64,000 bases of DNA from assembly GCA_963662155.1 (NCBI GenBank), contig OY759269.1, forward strand, positions 2,170,501 through 2,234,500. The letters are read 5' to 3'. The notes beneath the pieces were generated by a model, which did no database searches, was not told where the DNA came from, and was given only the letters and a program-made list of their open reading frames with translations. Positions within the stretch are counted from its first letter, which is position 1. Every line of letters starts with the position of its first letter. This document shows, in pieces, positions 25,366 to 37,282 of this stretch. Position numbers and translations under genes: made by a program. This DNA comes from Lamellibrachia columna (lineage: Eukaryota; Annelida; Polychaeta; Sabellida; Siboglinidae).

Positions 25366-25733
25366 GTTACATGGCAGAGATGCCTGACAGCTAGTAACGA
25401 TCTTGATAATTATTGTTTAAAGCGAAACAAAACTCATGGTTTTGGGCCTTTGCACCTAAAAGAGTTAAGCTTAACTGCATGCTGAGTCACTGACATTTTA
25501 ACCAGCGTGACCGATGTGTGCCTAGACTACCGCAGTGACGTATTAAAGGTGGTGGGTATATATGCAACTAACAAAAACTCTTCAGTCAAATGCGTTGTCA
25601 GAAAGGGACTAGTTTAGTAAACAAAAGGCAAAATATGTTACATAACTTGAGTTTAGCCACAAACAACGTAGCCATATCCTATTGGCAGGTTTAGGATTAC
25701 ACGCTTACAAATATATATTCATTTGGTGAGTGA

Positions 25734-25957
25734 ATACTGCCAGGCTATGACACCCGGATACTGCCAGGCTATGACACCCGTGATACTGCCAGGCTATGAC
25801 ACCCGGATACTGCCAGGCTATGACACCCGGATACTGCCAGGCTATGACACCCATGATACTGCCAGGCTATGACACCCGTGATACTGCCAGGCTATGACAC
25901 CCGTGATACTGCCAGGCTATGACACCCGTGATACTGCCAGGCTATGACACCCGTGAT
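25734..25957. repeat. 23-25 bp minisatellite, about 9-10 copies
   Basis: The unit is GATACTGCCAGGCTATGACA followed by CCCGT, with a shorter CCCG form. Confidence 0.92.
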
Positions 25958-27290
25958 GTAGGGTTGTCTGAAAGTATGGTCCAGCCCATGAAATTAAGAT
26001 GCTGTGTGTTCAACAAGGTGCAAAGTACATAGGCCCAAAACCATGACTTTTGTTTCCCTTTAAATATCACATGACTAATGTTGTTCAGCTGAATGCAGTC
26101 AAAACATTTCCTGAACATACAAAAGTAAAATGATCTGTTGAAAGAAACAAACATGATAAAACCTTGACTGGATGTTCCAGTTTCTTGGAATATGATACTT
26201 GAGATGTTGATTACATCTAGTATTTGTTCCGAATATTTTGGCCGACTCACTTGGTCTTCATCGGCAGACTGACTTTGATACAGGCATGTCACATGACCAA
26301 GGTCATGTGACACAAGTGGAGAAGGACTGGTGGGAGCTCCTTGCCGACAATAATATCTATTGCACAAAACCTGCCTTGAACCTAGAGTCCGAGATGTCAG
26401 CCAGGAGCTCCTTCTCTAGACTATCAGTTTGACAAGACAGAGTTAGAAATGGCACACCTGGGTAAACAAGCAAGTGTATAGTTTGGTACATGTCTACTTC
26501 CTTAACTTTGTTCCGTAATGACTTTGATCACCAGAGTTTAACGTCTGTATTAATGCCCCTGTGTAATTGTGGTAGAGTTATGTTCTGAATAAATAAATAA
26601 TAATACAATACGCCATATTCACTGAATGGAGTGAGTGCTCTAGGGTGCGGTCATCACGTTATTACTCATGATGGAGATATATTTAAAAGAGATATATTTA
26701 AAAGAGATATATTTATAAATAAAAAATAACTGTAATAATAAAAATAAAACAATAAATGTAAGACTATATAAAATGTTTGGCATTGAACATATAAAACATG
26801 ATAAAAACATTATAAAAACAACAGTACATATTAGACAGAATTAAAAAGGTCCTTTCAACATTTAAAGTAGTTCTGCATATTCTTGTTTATATGTAAAAAC
26901 AATAATAAAGTGATTTTTAAGAATATGCATTTTTTTCCAGACAAATTCTACCATTTACCTGACATCTACCGGTAATTTAAGTCTAAGTACAGATGGTGAG
27001 AGAGTGCGAAGTATGTGCCAGGATGTTGTCACATTGTTCACATTGTGTGGTTGCTTTCATTAATTGTCACCAGTGTGGAATAAGACATGATACATTGGTT
27101 GCCTTGGTAACTGGGTAACAACTATTCCCGTACTTGGCCACACACCATGCAGACTCTTGGATTACTGGTTTCCCAAACAAAAGAATACATGGGACTTTCA
27201 ATCAGTGAAGTTCAACCCAAACTCAACTGAAACTCTGAATTTCAACTACTTGGCAATTGGAAAATTCACATACAAATGAGTTGAGTTTCA
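25958..27290. other. Non-coding intron segment with one perfect palindrome
   Basis: It has no gene. A 12-bp perfect inverted repeat with a 2-base loop lies at 26287-26312. There is AT-rich low-complexity sequence near 26670-26900, with a threefold AGAGATATATTTAAA. Confidence 0.55.
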
Positions 27291-30200
27291 CCTTGTGTTC
27301 AACTGTTGAATCTCAGTTGGGTTTCAACTTGTGTTCAACTGTTGAATCTCAGTTGGGTTTCAACTCGTGTTCAACTGTTGAATCTCAGTTGGGTTTCAAC
27401 TCGTGTTCAACTTTTGAATCTCAGTTGGGTTTCAACTCATGTTCAACTGTTGAATCTCAGTTGGGTTTCAACTCGTGTTCAACTTTTGAATCTCAGTTGG
27501 GTTTCAACTCGTGTTCAACTGTTGAATCTCATTTGGGTTTCAACTAGTGTTCAACTGTTGAATCTCAGTTGGTATTCAACTCGTGTTCAACTATTGAATC
27601 TCAGTTGGGTTTCAACTCGTGTTCAACTGTTGAATCTCAGTTGGGTTTCAACTAGTGTTCAACTGTTGAATCTCAGTTGGGTTTCAACTCGTGTTCAACT
27701 TTTGAATCTCAGTTGGGTTTCAACTCATGTTCAACTGTTGAATCTCAGTTAGGTTTCAACTCGTGTTCAACTGTTGAATCTCAGTTGGGTTTCAACTCAT
27801 GTTCAACTGTTGAATCTCAGTTGGGTTTCAACTCGTGTTCAACTGTTGAATCTCAGTTGGGTGTCAACTCGTGTTCAACTTTTGAATCTCAGTTGGGTTT
27901 CAACTAGTGTTCAACTGTTGAATCTCAGTTGGGTTTCAACTCGTGTTCAACTTTTGAATCTCAGTTGGGTTTCAACTCATGTTCAACTGTTGAATCTCAG
28001 TTGGGTTTCAACTCGTGTTCAACTTTTGAATCTCAGTTGGGTTTCAACTCATGTTCAACTGTTGAATCTCAGTTGGGTTTCAACTCGTGTTCAACTGTTG
28101 AATCTCAGTTGGGTTTCAACTAGTGTTCAACTGTTGAATCTCAGTTGGGTTTCAACTCGTGTTCAACTGTTGAATCTCAGTTGGGTTTCAACTCGTGTTC
28201 AACTGTTGAATCTCAGTTGGGTTTCAACTAGTGTTCAACTGTTGAATCTCAGTTGGGTTTCAACTCGTGTTCAACTTTTGAATCTCAGTTGGGTTTCAAC
28301 TCATGTTCAACTGTTGAATCTCAGATAGGTTTCAACTCGTGTTCAACTGTTGAATCTCAGTTGGGTTTCAACTCATGTTCAACTGTTGAATCTCAGTTGG
28401 GTTTCAACTCGTGTTCAACTGTTGAATCTCAGTTGGGTTTCAACTCGTGTTCAACTTTTGAATCTCAGTTGGGTTTCTACTAGTGTTCAACTGTTGAATC
28501 TCAGTTGGGTTTCAACTCGTGTTCAACTTTTGAATCTCAGTTGGGTTTCAACTCATGTTCAACTGTTGAATCTCAGTTGGGTTTCAACTCGTGTTCAACT
28601 TTTGAATCTCAGTTGGGTTTCAACTCATGTTCAACTGTTGAATCTCAGTTGGGTTTCTACTCGTGTTCAACTTTTGAATCTCAGTTGGGTTTCAACTCGT
28701 GTTCAACTGTTGAATCTCAGTTGGGTTTCAACTAGTGTTCAACTGTTGAATCTCAGTTGGGTTTCAACTCGTGTTCAACTGTTGAATCTCAGTTGGGTTT
28801 CAACTCATGTTCAACTGTTGAATCTCAGTTGGGTTTCAACTCGTGTTCAACTTTTGAATCTCAGTTGGGTTTCAACTCATGTTCAACTGTTGAATCTCAG
28901 TTGGGTTTCAACTCGTGTTCAACTTTTGAATCTCAGTTGGGTTTCAACTCGTGTTCAACTGTTGAATCTCATTTGGGTTTCAACTAGTGTTCAACTGTTG
29001 AATCTCAGTTGGTATTCAACTCGTGTTCAACTATTGAATCTCAGTTGGGTTTCAACTCGTGTTCAACTGTTGAATCTCAGTTGGGTTTCAACTAGTGTTC
29101 AACTGTTGAATCTCAGTTGGGTTTCAACTCGTGTTCAACTTTTGAATCTCAGTTGGGTTTCAACTCATGTTCAACTGTTGAATCTCAGTTAGGTTTCAAC
29201 TCGTGTTCAACTGTTGAATCTCAGTTGGGTTTCAACTCATGTTCAACTGTTGAATCTCAGTTGGGTTTCAACTCGTGTTCAACTGTTGAATCTCAGTTGG
29301 GTGTCAACTCGTGTTCAACTTTTGAATCTCAGTTGGGTTTCAACTAGTGTTCAACTGTTGAATCTCAGTTGGGTTTCAACTCGTGTTCAACTTTTGAATC
29401 TCAGTTGGGTTTCAACTCATGTTCAACTGTTGAATCTCAGTTGGGTTTCAACTCGTGTTCAACTTTTGAATCTCAGTTGGGTTTCAACTCATGTTCAACT
29501 GTTGAATCTCAGTTGGGTTTCAACTCGTGTTCAACTGTTGAATCTCAGTTGGGTTTCAACTAGTGTTCAACTGTTGAATCTCAGTTGGGTTTCAACTCGT
29601 GTTCAACTGTTGAATCTCAGTTGGGTTTCAACTCGTGTTCAACTGTTGAATCTCAGTTGGGTTTCAACTAGTGTTCAACTGTTGAATCTCAGTTGGGTTT
29701 CAACTCGTGTTCAACTTTTGAATCTCAGTTGGGTTTCAACTCATGTTCAACTGTTGAATCTCAGTTAGGTTTCAACTCGTGTTCAACTGTTGAATCTCAG
29801 TTGGGTTTCAACTCATGTTCAACTGTTGAATCTCAGTTGGGTTTCAACTCGTGTTCAACTGTTGAATCTCAGTTGGGTTTCAACTCGTGTTCAACTTTTG
29901 AATCTCAGTTGGGTTTCTACTAGTGTTCAACTGTTGAATCTCAGTTGGGTTTCAACTCGTGTTCAACTTTTGAATCTCAGTTGGGTTTCAACTCATGTTC
30001 AACTGTTGAATCTCAGTTGGGTTTCAACTCGTGTTCAACTTTTGAATCTCAGTTGGGTTTCAACTCATGTTCAACTGTTGAATCTCAGTTGGGTTTCTAC
30101 TCGTGTTCAACTTTTGAATCTCAGTTGGGTTTCAACTCGTGTTCAACTGTTGAATCTCAGTTGGGTTTCAACTAGTGTTCAACTGTTGAATCTCAGTTGG

Positions 30201-31138
30201 GTTTCAACTCGTGTTCAACTGTTGAACCTCAGTTGGGTTTCAACTCGTGTTCAACTGTTGAATCTCAGTTGGGTTTCAACTAGTGTTCAACTGTTGAATC
30301 TCAGTTGGGTTTCAACTCGTGTTCAACTTTTGAATCTCAGTTGGGTTTCAACTCATGTTCAACTGTTGAATCTCAGTTGGGTTTCAACTCGTGTTCAACT
30401 TTTGAATCTCAGTTGGGTTTCAACTCATGTTCAACTGTTGAATCTCAGTTGGGTTTCTACTCGTGTTCAACTTTTGAATCTCAGTTGGGTTTCAACTCGT
30501 GTTCAACTGTTGAATCTCAGTTGGGTTTCAACTAGTGTTCAACTGTTGAATCTCAGTTGGGTTTCAACTCGTGTTCAACTGTTGAACCTCAGTTGGGTTT
30601 CAACTCGTGTTCAACTGTTGAATCTCAGTTGGGTTTCAACTAGTGTTCAACTGTTGAATCTCAGTTGGGTTTCAACTCGTGTTCAACTTTTGAATCTCAG
30701 TTGGGTTTCAACTCATGTTCAACTGTTGAATCTCAGTTGGGTTTCAACTCGTGTTCAACTTTTGAATCTCAGTTGGGTTTCAACTCATGTTCAACTGTTG
30801 AATCTCAGTTGGGTTTCAACTCGTGTTCAGCTGTTGCTTCTGAGTTGGGTTTCAACTCGTGTTCAACTGTTGAATCTGAGTTGGGTTTCAACTCATGTTC
30901 AACTGTTGATTCTGAGTTGAGTTTCAACTCGTGTTCAAATTTTGAATCTGAGTTGGGTTTCAACTCGTGTTCAGCTGTTGAATCTCAGTTAGGTTTCAAT
31001 TCGTGTTCAACTGTTGAATCTGAGTTGGGTTTCAACTCGTGTTCAGCTGTTGAATCTCAGTTAGGTTTCAATTCGTGTTCAACTGTTGAATCTGAGTTGG
31101 GTTTCAACTCGTGTTCAGCTGTTGAATCTCAGTTGAAT
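27291..31138. repeat. 36-bp minisatellite, about 107 copies, with 1440-bp higher-order repeat
   Basis: The unit contains TGTTCAACTGTTGAATCTCA and GTTGGGTTTCAACTCG. It differs from the 10-20 kb satellite although both are 36 bp. Lines of variants such as GGTATTCAAC (27571, 29011), GGGTGTCAAC (27859, 29299) and TTTCTACTAG recur with an offset of 1440 bases (40 units). A later sub-block repeats at 360 bases. The last seven or so units are more diverged. Confidence 0.96.
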
Positions 31139-31189
31139 TTCAATGCAAAAAGGTTCAGCTATAGTAGTTCACACCAACAATAGTTTGGC

Positions 31190-33454
31190 TTGTCTGGTTT
31201 CACGACACAGTTCCAGAGAATTAGAAGCTAGGCAGAATATACATTTTACTATTTTATTATTATTTTATATTATTATTAAATTTTTAGTGTTTTACATTAA
31301 CATTATTTTTTATTAGTTATCATTTGATTTATTTTATATTATTTATATATGTTTTGTTATTTTTTATTATTATAATTTTATTATTATTCATAAATTATAT
31401 GTTTCTTATTTATCTAATTTTATTTACTAGTATTTTTTATATTTTAAAAAGTCAGACTATGTTTTAGTCACCAGAGAATCATTCAGGTTCATAGTTGTGG
31501 CTGCTTCAAGATCTTGGTTGTGTCAATTCACCTAGTGGAGGGGAAAGAAACTAGTTAGCTTTCTTATGCGCATCGAGATATGAAGCACCAGGGTTTTTTC
31601 AGGCTGGGCAAGTTGCTCAGGTTCTCCAATATGAAAAACATTTTACCATCGTTTAAAGTGAGTAAATATTAATGTTTTATGGAACTGACCCATTTCTCGT
31701 TAGTTGTTAATTGATGAACATATTTGAGAAATGATTTCACCACATCAACCTTCGTCCATAACAAAGGATAACTGCATGCACTGTGAGAATCTGGTTTGAT
31801 CACTTTGATGTTGCATTTAACTTTTCATCAACACAAAGAACCAGCACCAAATTGTTTATTTAATTTCAGACTTTCATTATAAATCTAACTTCATATTTGA
31901 CATTTGTTTATAACATAACACTAAGCATGACAGTCCTTGACTTTACTAAATTATGTTTAAATGTTTACAGACCTACATGTTTGCCAGCTTTCAACTGGTC
32001 AGCAATCTGACCAATGGTGATTGCCACCTACACAGTGTAAGCTGCTCATACTCATATGACCCATGACAATATGCTGACCTATGACCCATATGACCCATGA
32101 CAATCTGCTGACCTATGACCCATATGACCCATGACACTGCTGACCTATGACCCATGACACTCTGCTGACCTATGACACTTCCAGGAAAACATTGCCACAG
32201 TTGGTTCTTTTTACTATGGCATCTTGTAATGCTGCAACTTAGAGAGTGACACTCACATATGGATATGTGGCCATCTTTTGAAATGATGCTAAAGTTCATC
32301 CCTCCAGTAGGAACAATAGGCAACAATATGGTAAGTGTAATTATGTTTTATCATTACATTATTATATTATATTATATGTTTATGTTATTGTTTAAATAAT
32401 AGTAAAACGGGAAACAATTAGTTAAACAGGAATTCTTTAGTGGCAAAAATGAGGATTTATTTCACAAAGTAGTTACAGAACATGAAGACTGTTGATACAA
32501 TTTGTGGTAATGATACCAGCTTATAGTGTAATAAATTATGATTATAGTGTAATTGATTACTGCGTTTTTATTTTCATTAGTACAATATGGATGTCCATCA
32601 ACTGCACAATGTTTTAACTGTTTGGTACCTGCTTATGCACTTCTCATGCTGTTTGACTCAGTTGACGTCATCTCTGTATTAGCATCAATTGTCACCTCTG
32701 TCTGATCTGATGACACCCAGCTCCCATGTCCTTCTCTTTATCCTGTCAACAACATGTCTACAAAAGTCTCACTGTTGCTATAGTAACTCTGGATGTCCCT
32801 TTATAAAGACTCACTAGTCACCAGCTTTCAAAGAGTATCAAGCCGAACGTCAGTGGAGGTGGTGACCAGCTCACGCACTGAGGCGTTCTCTGACAGTTTC
32901 AAGACAAAGTGATCTCTTTATTGGTAGGTAGTCAATAATGAAATGTTTAGCATGGTTTCATATCCAAGTTCCAGTTTTCTGTTTTGTCTTCTCTCGGTTG
33001 ATTCTCTTATTTCTATATAGTGATGGTAAATCTGTTGTTTTGTGTAATTTTCAAATGAAAAGTTTAAATTGAGAAAGCATGAAGAAATTCGAGCCATGTT
33101 ATATTAATTAAATATTTATCTTCTGAAAGTTTTACTGCAGTTAGTTGTTTATAAAGTGTTATTTCAATATATTTCATCATTCAGATCTGTTGGCTGCAAG
33201 TAATGATTTCCTGGTGAAATTACATAACAACAGCATTTATAGTTATGTTTGCTAACACTCTTAGTCCATTTGTGGCGATGTTGCTGTCTGGTCATTAGTG
33301 GTCAATATGTCCACATACAGGTGTGATTCAGTGGTGTTGGTCAAGTCCTTGGACTGAGGTCTGTATTGGGTGATGTTTTATCTATATTGGAGAATTGTCA
33401 TGTAGGGAGAGGTTAGAATATTGATTCTGTAATCTGTCCAGTGTCAGTTCAGGT
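31190..33454. other. AT-rich non-coding stretch
   Basis: It is very AT-rich at 31230-31450. Short irregular repeats of TATGACCCATATGACCCATG lie at 32048-32175. No gene is seen. Confidence 0.55.
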
Positions 33455-36400
33455 CTAGATTTAATAAGATTTAACAATATTGTCATCCAAGACAAAGGCC
33501 CAGATGGCAAGTGGACAAGGAAGCGATTGGCTTATCGAGAATCCAATTTTTTTTATCTATGTGTAATCTGCCCTCCTGAGATATGTGTCAACCTTGTTTT
33601 TAAACATATTAATGCTGCTAGCAGTTACACAATCTGTAGACAATTTGTTCCATTCATTTATTGTCCTCTGTGAGAATTAGTACTCCCTCATATCCAATCT
33701 ACATTGATCCTTTACTAATGTTACCCAAGAATTTGTTATCACTCAAGAAAGTTCTACTATCTTTCTTGAGTGATAAAAAATATTTTCATACTCATTCAAT
33801 ATCTTAAAAACTTCAGTTTGATCTCCTCTTAACCTCCTTTTCTCTAGAGTTGTTAAACCACATTCTTTTAGGCGTTCTTCATAACTAAGTCTCTCAGCTC
33901 TGGAATCATTTTAGTTGCTCTCCTCTGCATTCTTTCAAGTGTATCTATATCCTTCTTACGATATAATCTCCACGCTTGTATACAGTATTCTAAATGAGGT
34001 CTAACTATTGCTTTTTGTCCTGGTATGTTATATTTCTCCTAATCAACCTAAGAATTTGATTACCCTTTGAAGCTGCAATACCACACTGCTCTGAAACTTT
34101 CATATGCGTGATTATTACTCCTAAGTCCTTTTCTTTTACAATAGTACCCAGAACAGTATCTCCCATTTTATAGTTTACAACAATATGTCCAAATTTGAAT
34201 AACATCTGCCATTTTTCAGACCATTTAACTAATTTGTCTACCCTCCAGTAGGTCGTTTTGTAAATGTGTCATCCGCAAATTTCAGCATGTTGCTTGTTAT
34301 ATTATCCAAGTCCAAATTATTGATATAAGAACAATAAATATACAATCTCAGTACGTTACTTGTTATACTGTCGTCCAAGTCATTGATATAAATTAAGAAT
34401 AATATAGGTCCTAATACTGATCCTTGAGGTACCCCACTCAAAACCGATTTCCAATTTGAAACTTCTCCATCTACTACAACTCGTTGTCTTCTGTCAGTCA
34501 GCCATTGTTCTATCCAGTCAGTTATGCTATCCCCGATACCATGGGCTTTTAATTTAAGTAGTAATCTTTGATGTGGCACTTTGTCAAAAGCTTTCTGAAA
34601 ATCTAAGTAGATAATATCTACTGGCGATCCCTCGTCTATCCACTTAGTGATTTCTTCCAAAAAACATAACATATTTGTTAAGCATGACCTCGCTTTTAGG
34701 AATCCATGTTGAGATGGGTTTAATAATTTATGCCTAAGAAAGAAGTCTACCACATGGTCTTTAATTAAGCTTTGTAATAATTTACAAATCACTGATGTTA
34801 AACTCACTGGTCTGGTCTCTGACTTATTTCTTGAACCCTTTTTAAATAATGGTATGATGTTTGCTTCTTTCCATTCAGAAGGAACCACTCCCTCTTTTAA
34901 TGACAAGTAGAACACTCTTGCAAGTAGTATATTAATTTGTTCTACTGTTTTCATTAGTAGTTTGAGCGGAATTCCATCCACTCCAGTTGATTTATTATCC
35001 TTCATTGCCTTTATTTTCTTAGATACCATTTCTGGAATTACAATTAACTGCCTAAATAATTCGATTTAGCCTCCTCAAATTTAGCATCTGGAACTGGTAA
35101 TGAACTATTATCCTCTCTGGTAAACACTGAACTGAAATATCCATTTAGGTCTACTGCCATTAAAAACCTTGTGATATTATATTTCAAGCATTGTCTTCTA
35201 GAGGTCCAACCTTGTCTTGTATGTTTTGTTTACTCCTGACATATGCATAAAAACTCTTGCTGTCATTTTTTATGTTACATGCTAATTTTTGCTCGTAGCT
35301 TCTTTTAGATTATCTAATTTCATTTGTAGCTGCATTAAGTGCCTCTTTGTAATTTGTGTAGTCTTCATCCTTTCTGCTACGCCTATAAACCCTCCACATA
35401 GTTTGCTTGTATGCTATTTTTCTAATAGCTTTTTTGACAAGTGTTTCTTTCTAGACCGTTTTATTTTTTCAAGGGAACAAATTGATCAATGATACTCTCA
35501 ATTTCATATTTTAGAATGTTCCAGTATTCAGTTGCTGTATTATTTCTCTGCATGTTATTCCAATCTAGTTTTGCTAAGTATTCTCTCGTATCTTTATATT
35601 TACCTTTGTGGAAGTTTCTCCTATACGTTTTTTTATTTTTACTTTCTGATTTTACTTTGATGTCAAAATGTATTTGATTATGATCACTGTTACCCAATGG
35701 TTCAAATATTTTTACATTGTCCACGAATTCTTTTTGTGATGACAAAACTATATCTAATACATTTTCTCCCCTGGTTGGTTATGTGTCGAGTAAGGAAGCT
35801 ATCCTGTATTAAAAATAGAAACTGTTGGTCCTCACCCCCTGTAGTCTCTAGAGATTTCCATTTTATATGTCCGTGGTTAAAATCTCCCATTATACCTTCC
35901 CCTTTACTGACTTCCTTTATAGCAGTTTGTATTTTCGTGTTATCCTCTTCATTTATGTTTGGACTTCGGTAAACTAATCCAATAGTTACTGTTGAATTTC
36001 CTGTAACTATATTGCACTAAACAGCTTCATCGCAATCTGCTTCCCTTTCTAATTTTATTTTGTAAACCTGAATAGATTCTTTAATATATAAAATAATTCC
36101 CCCTCCCCTTCTTCCTATTCGATCTCTCCTAAACAGTACATAACCTGTCAGTCCTAATTCAGCATCTGTTATGTCTATGCTGGCCCATGATTCAGTTATT
36201 CCAATTATGTGAGGGTCAATATCTTCTACCATAATGTTTAATTTGTTTTTCTTATTTACTATGCATTTGAGCACACGCATTTATAACCAGCTTCAGAAAT
36301 GTTTTGCAGACATTTTATTACTGGTTTGTGTTGTCTAGTGGCCTCTTGTCCTGTTTGAGGCACCTCTGAGTAACCCCCCTGCGCTTCTAGTTTAAACAAT

Positions 36401-36605
36401 GTTTACTACCAAAAATAGTTTTGATGTTACCCATGCCACTGCCGACTGTTGCTGAGAGTTCATCCACAAACACTGCTGCACCCTTTCCACTTAGATGAAG
36501 CCCATCCCTCATGAACATGTCAGCCCTCCCAACAAAACATCCCCACAAATCCACAAATACAACTTCCTCTTCCCTACATAGGTCTACTTGGGATTGGGAT
36601 CTCAA
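33455..36605 (-). mobile_element. Longer CR1/Jockey-like LINE with ORF1 esterase tail, endonuclease and RT, all broken
   Basis: On the minus strand, 36605-36387 ends in DGLHLSGKGAAVFVDEL, the C-terminal block of the SGNH-esterase ORF1 known from CR1-type LINEs. The span 36280-35461 holds endonuclease pieces in several frames (IIGITESWASIDITDAELG, MGDFNHGHIKW, PLGNSDHNQIHFDI). The span 35029-34238 holds RT fingers and palm ([34 protein letters not shown]), with an extra roughly 60-base partial duplication just before FADD. The span 34205-34005 is RT tail, and 33700-33455 is degraded C-terminus and 3' UTR. Many frameshifts and stops show an old copy. Confidence 0.85.
34238..35029 (-). pseudogene. 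LINE reverse transcriptase fragment with internal duplication
   Basis: There are 263 open codons covering RT blocks from [15 protein letters not shown] to LKFADDTF. Just upstream of the catalytic FADD, the segment [11 protein letters not shown] is followed by a second partial copy [14 protein letters not shown], which would disturb the active site. It belongs to the element at 33455-36605. Confidence 0.8.
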
Positions 36606-37195
36606 AATGTAGAATCCCTATTGTCAGTAGTGGTTAGTGCAAAGTTGTTGGGCTTCTTTAAGATTTTGAAAGTTCTTGGATTTTATCTTGTTTTCTACAA
36701 ACCTATTATTTGGAGTTGTTAACACATTAATTCTCCCTTATAATTTCTGTGTCTTGTTAGATGATGGAAGTTGTTTGCACTCATGATTCACTGTTGTCTT
36801 CTCAGAATGTGCATCAAGTAGTCAGAATGATCAGGTCTCATAGGACAGTGGTGCTACAAATGCCCTACACATGCCCTACACATACCCTACACATACCCTA
36901 CACATGCCCTACCTCCTACAATCACTGATCACACATGGCGCGGTGCAGCCAGCAAGATGTGGTGTATCGTGCATTCAAAGTTCTTGTACGTCTAAGGTCG
37001 AAATGTTAACATCTGCTTCAGTGGAATGTTTGAACACTTGGCAGTGAACTTTGATTGTGGAGTCAGTGTTATATCACTGAGCCGTGAGAATATGGATCGT
37101 AACAGAAGGTAGTTTCACATACCCGGAGTTCTTCCCAATGACAGCTACTAAGTGTTCAGTGACTTGTCAGATGTCTCATATAACAACATGTGTCA
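36606..37195. other. Region upstream of the KRAP-like ORF
   Basis: It holds a short CCCTACACAT(A/G) array at about 36857-36915. A TATA box or clear promoter was not recognised. Confidence 0.5.
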
Positions 37196-37282
37196 CATTT
37201 GTGTTTTGTAGGTGGCCTGAGAGTGACAGACTTGTGATATCCAGGACAATTTGTTCACACGGTCGAGTTGACAACCACAACA
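37196..37282 (+). promoter_or_regulatory. Possible acceptor at 37211/37212 and 5' leader of the KRAP-like ORF
   Basis: The sequence cacatttgtgttttgtag|GTGG looks like a 3' splice site, so the ORF may have an upstream non-coding exon. Read from exon 7 of the host gene (phase 2), the same acceptor gives about 33 codons before a TGA at 37309. No TATA box or other promoter signal was recognised. Confidence 0.35.

Noticed and set aside
35289..35972. Plus-strand hydrophobic frames that look like membrane segments
   Set aside because: Antisense of the LINE endonuclease region, which is AT-rich.
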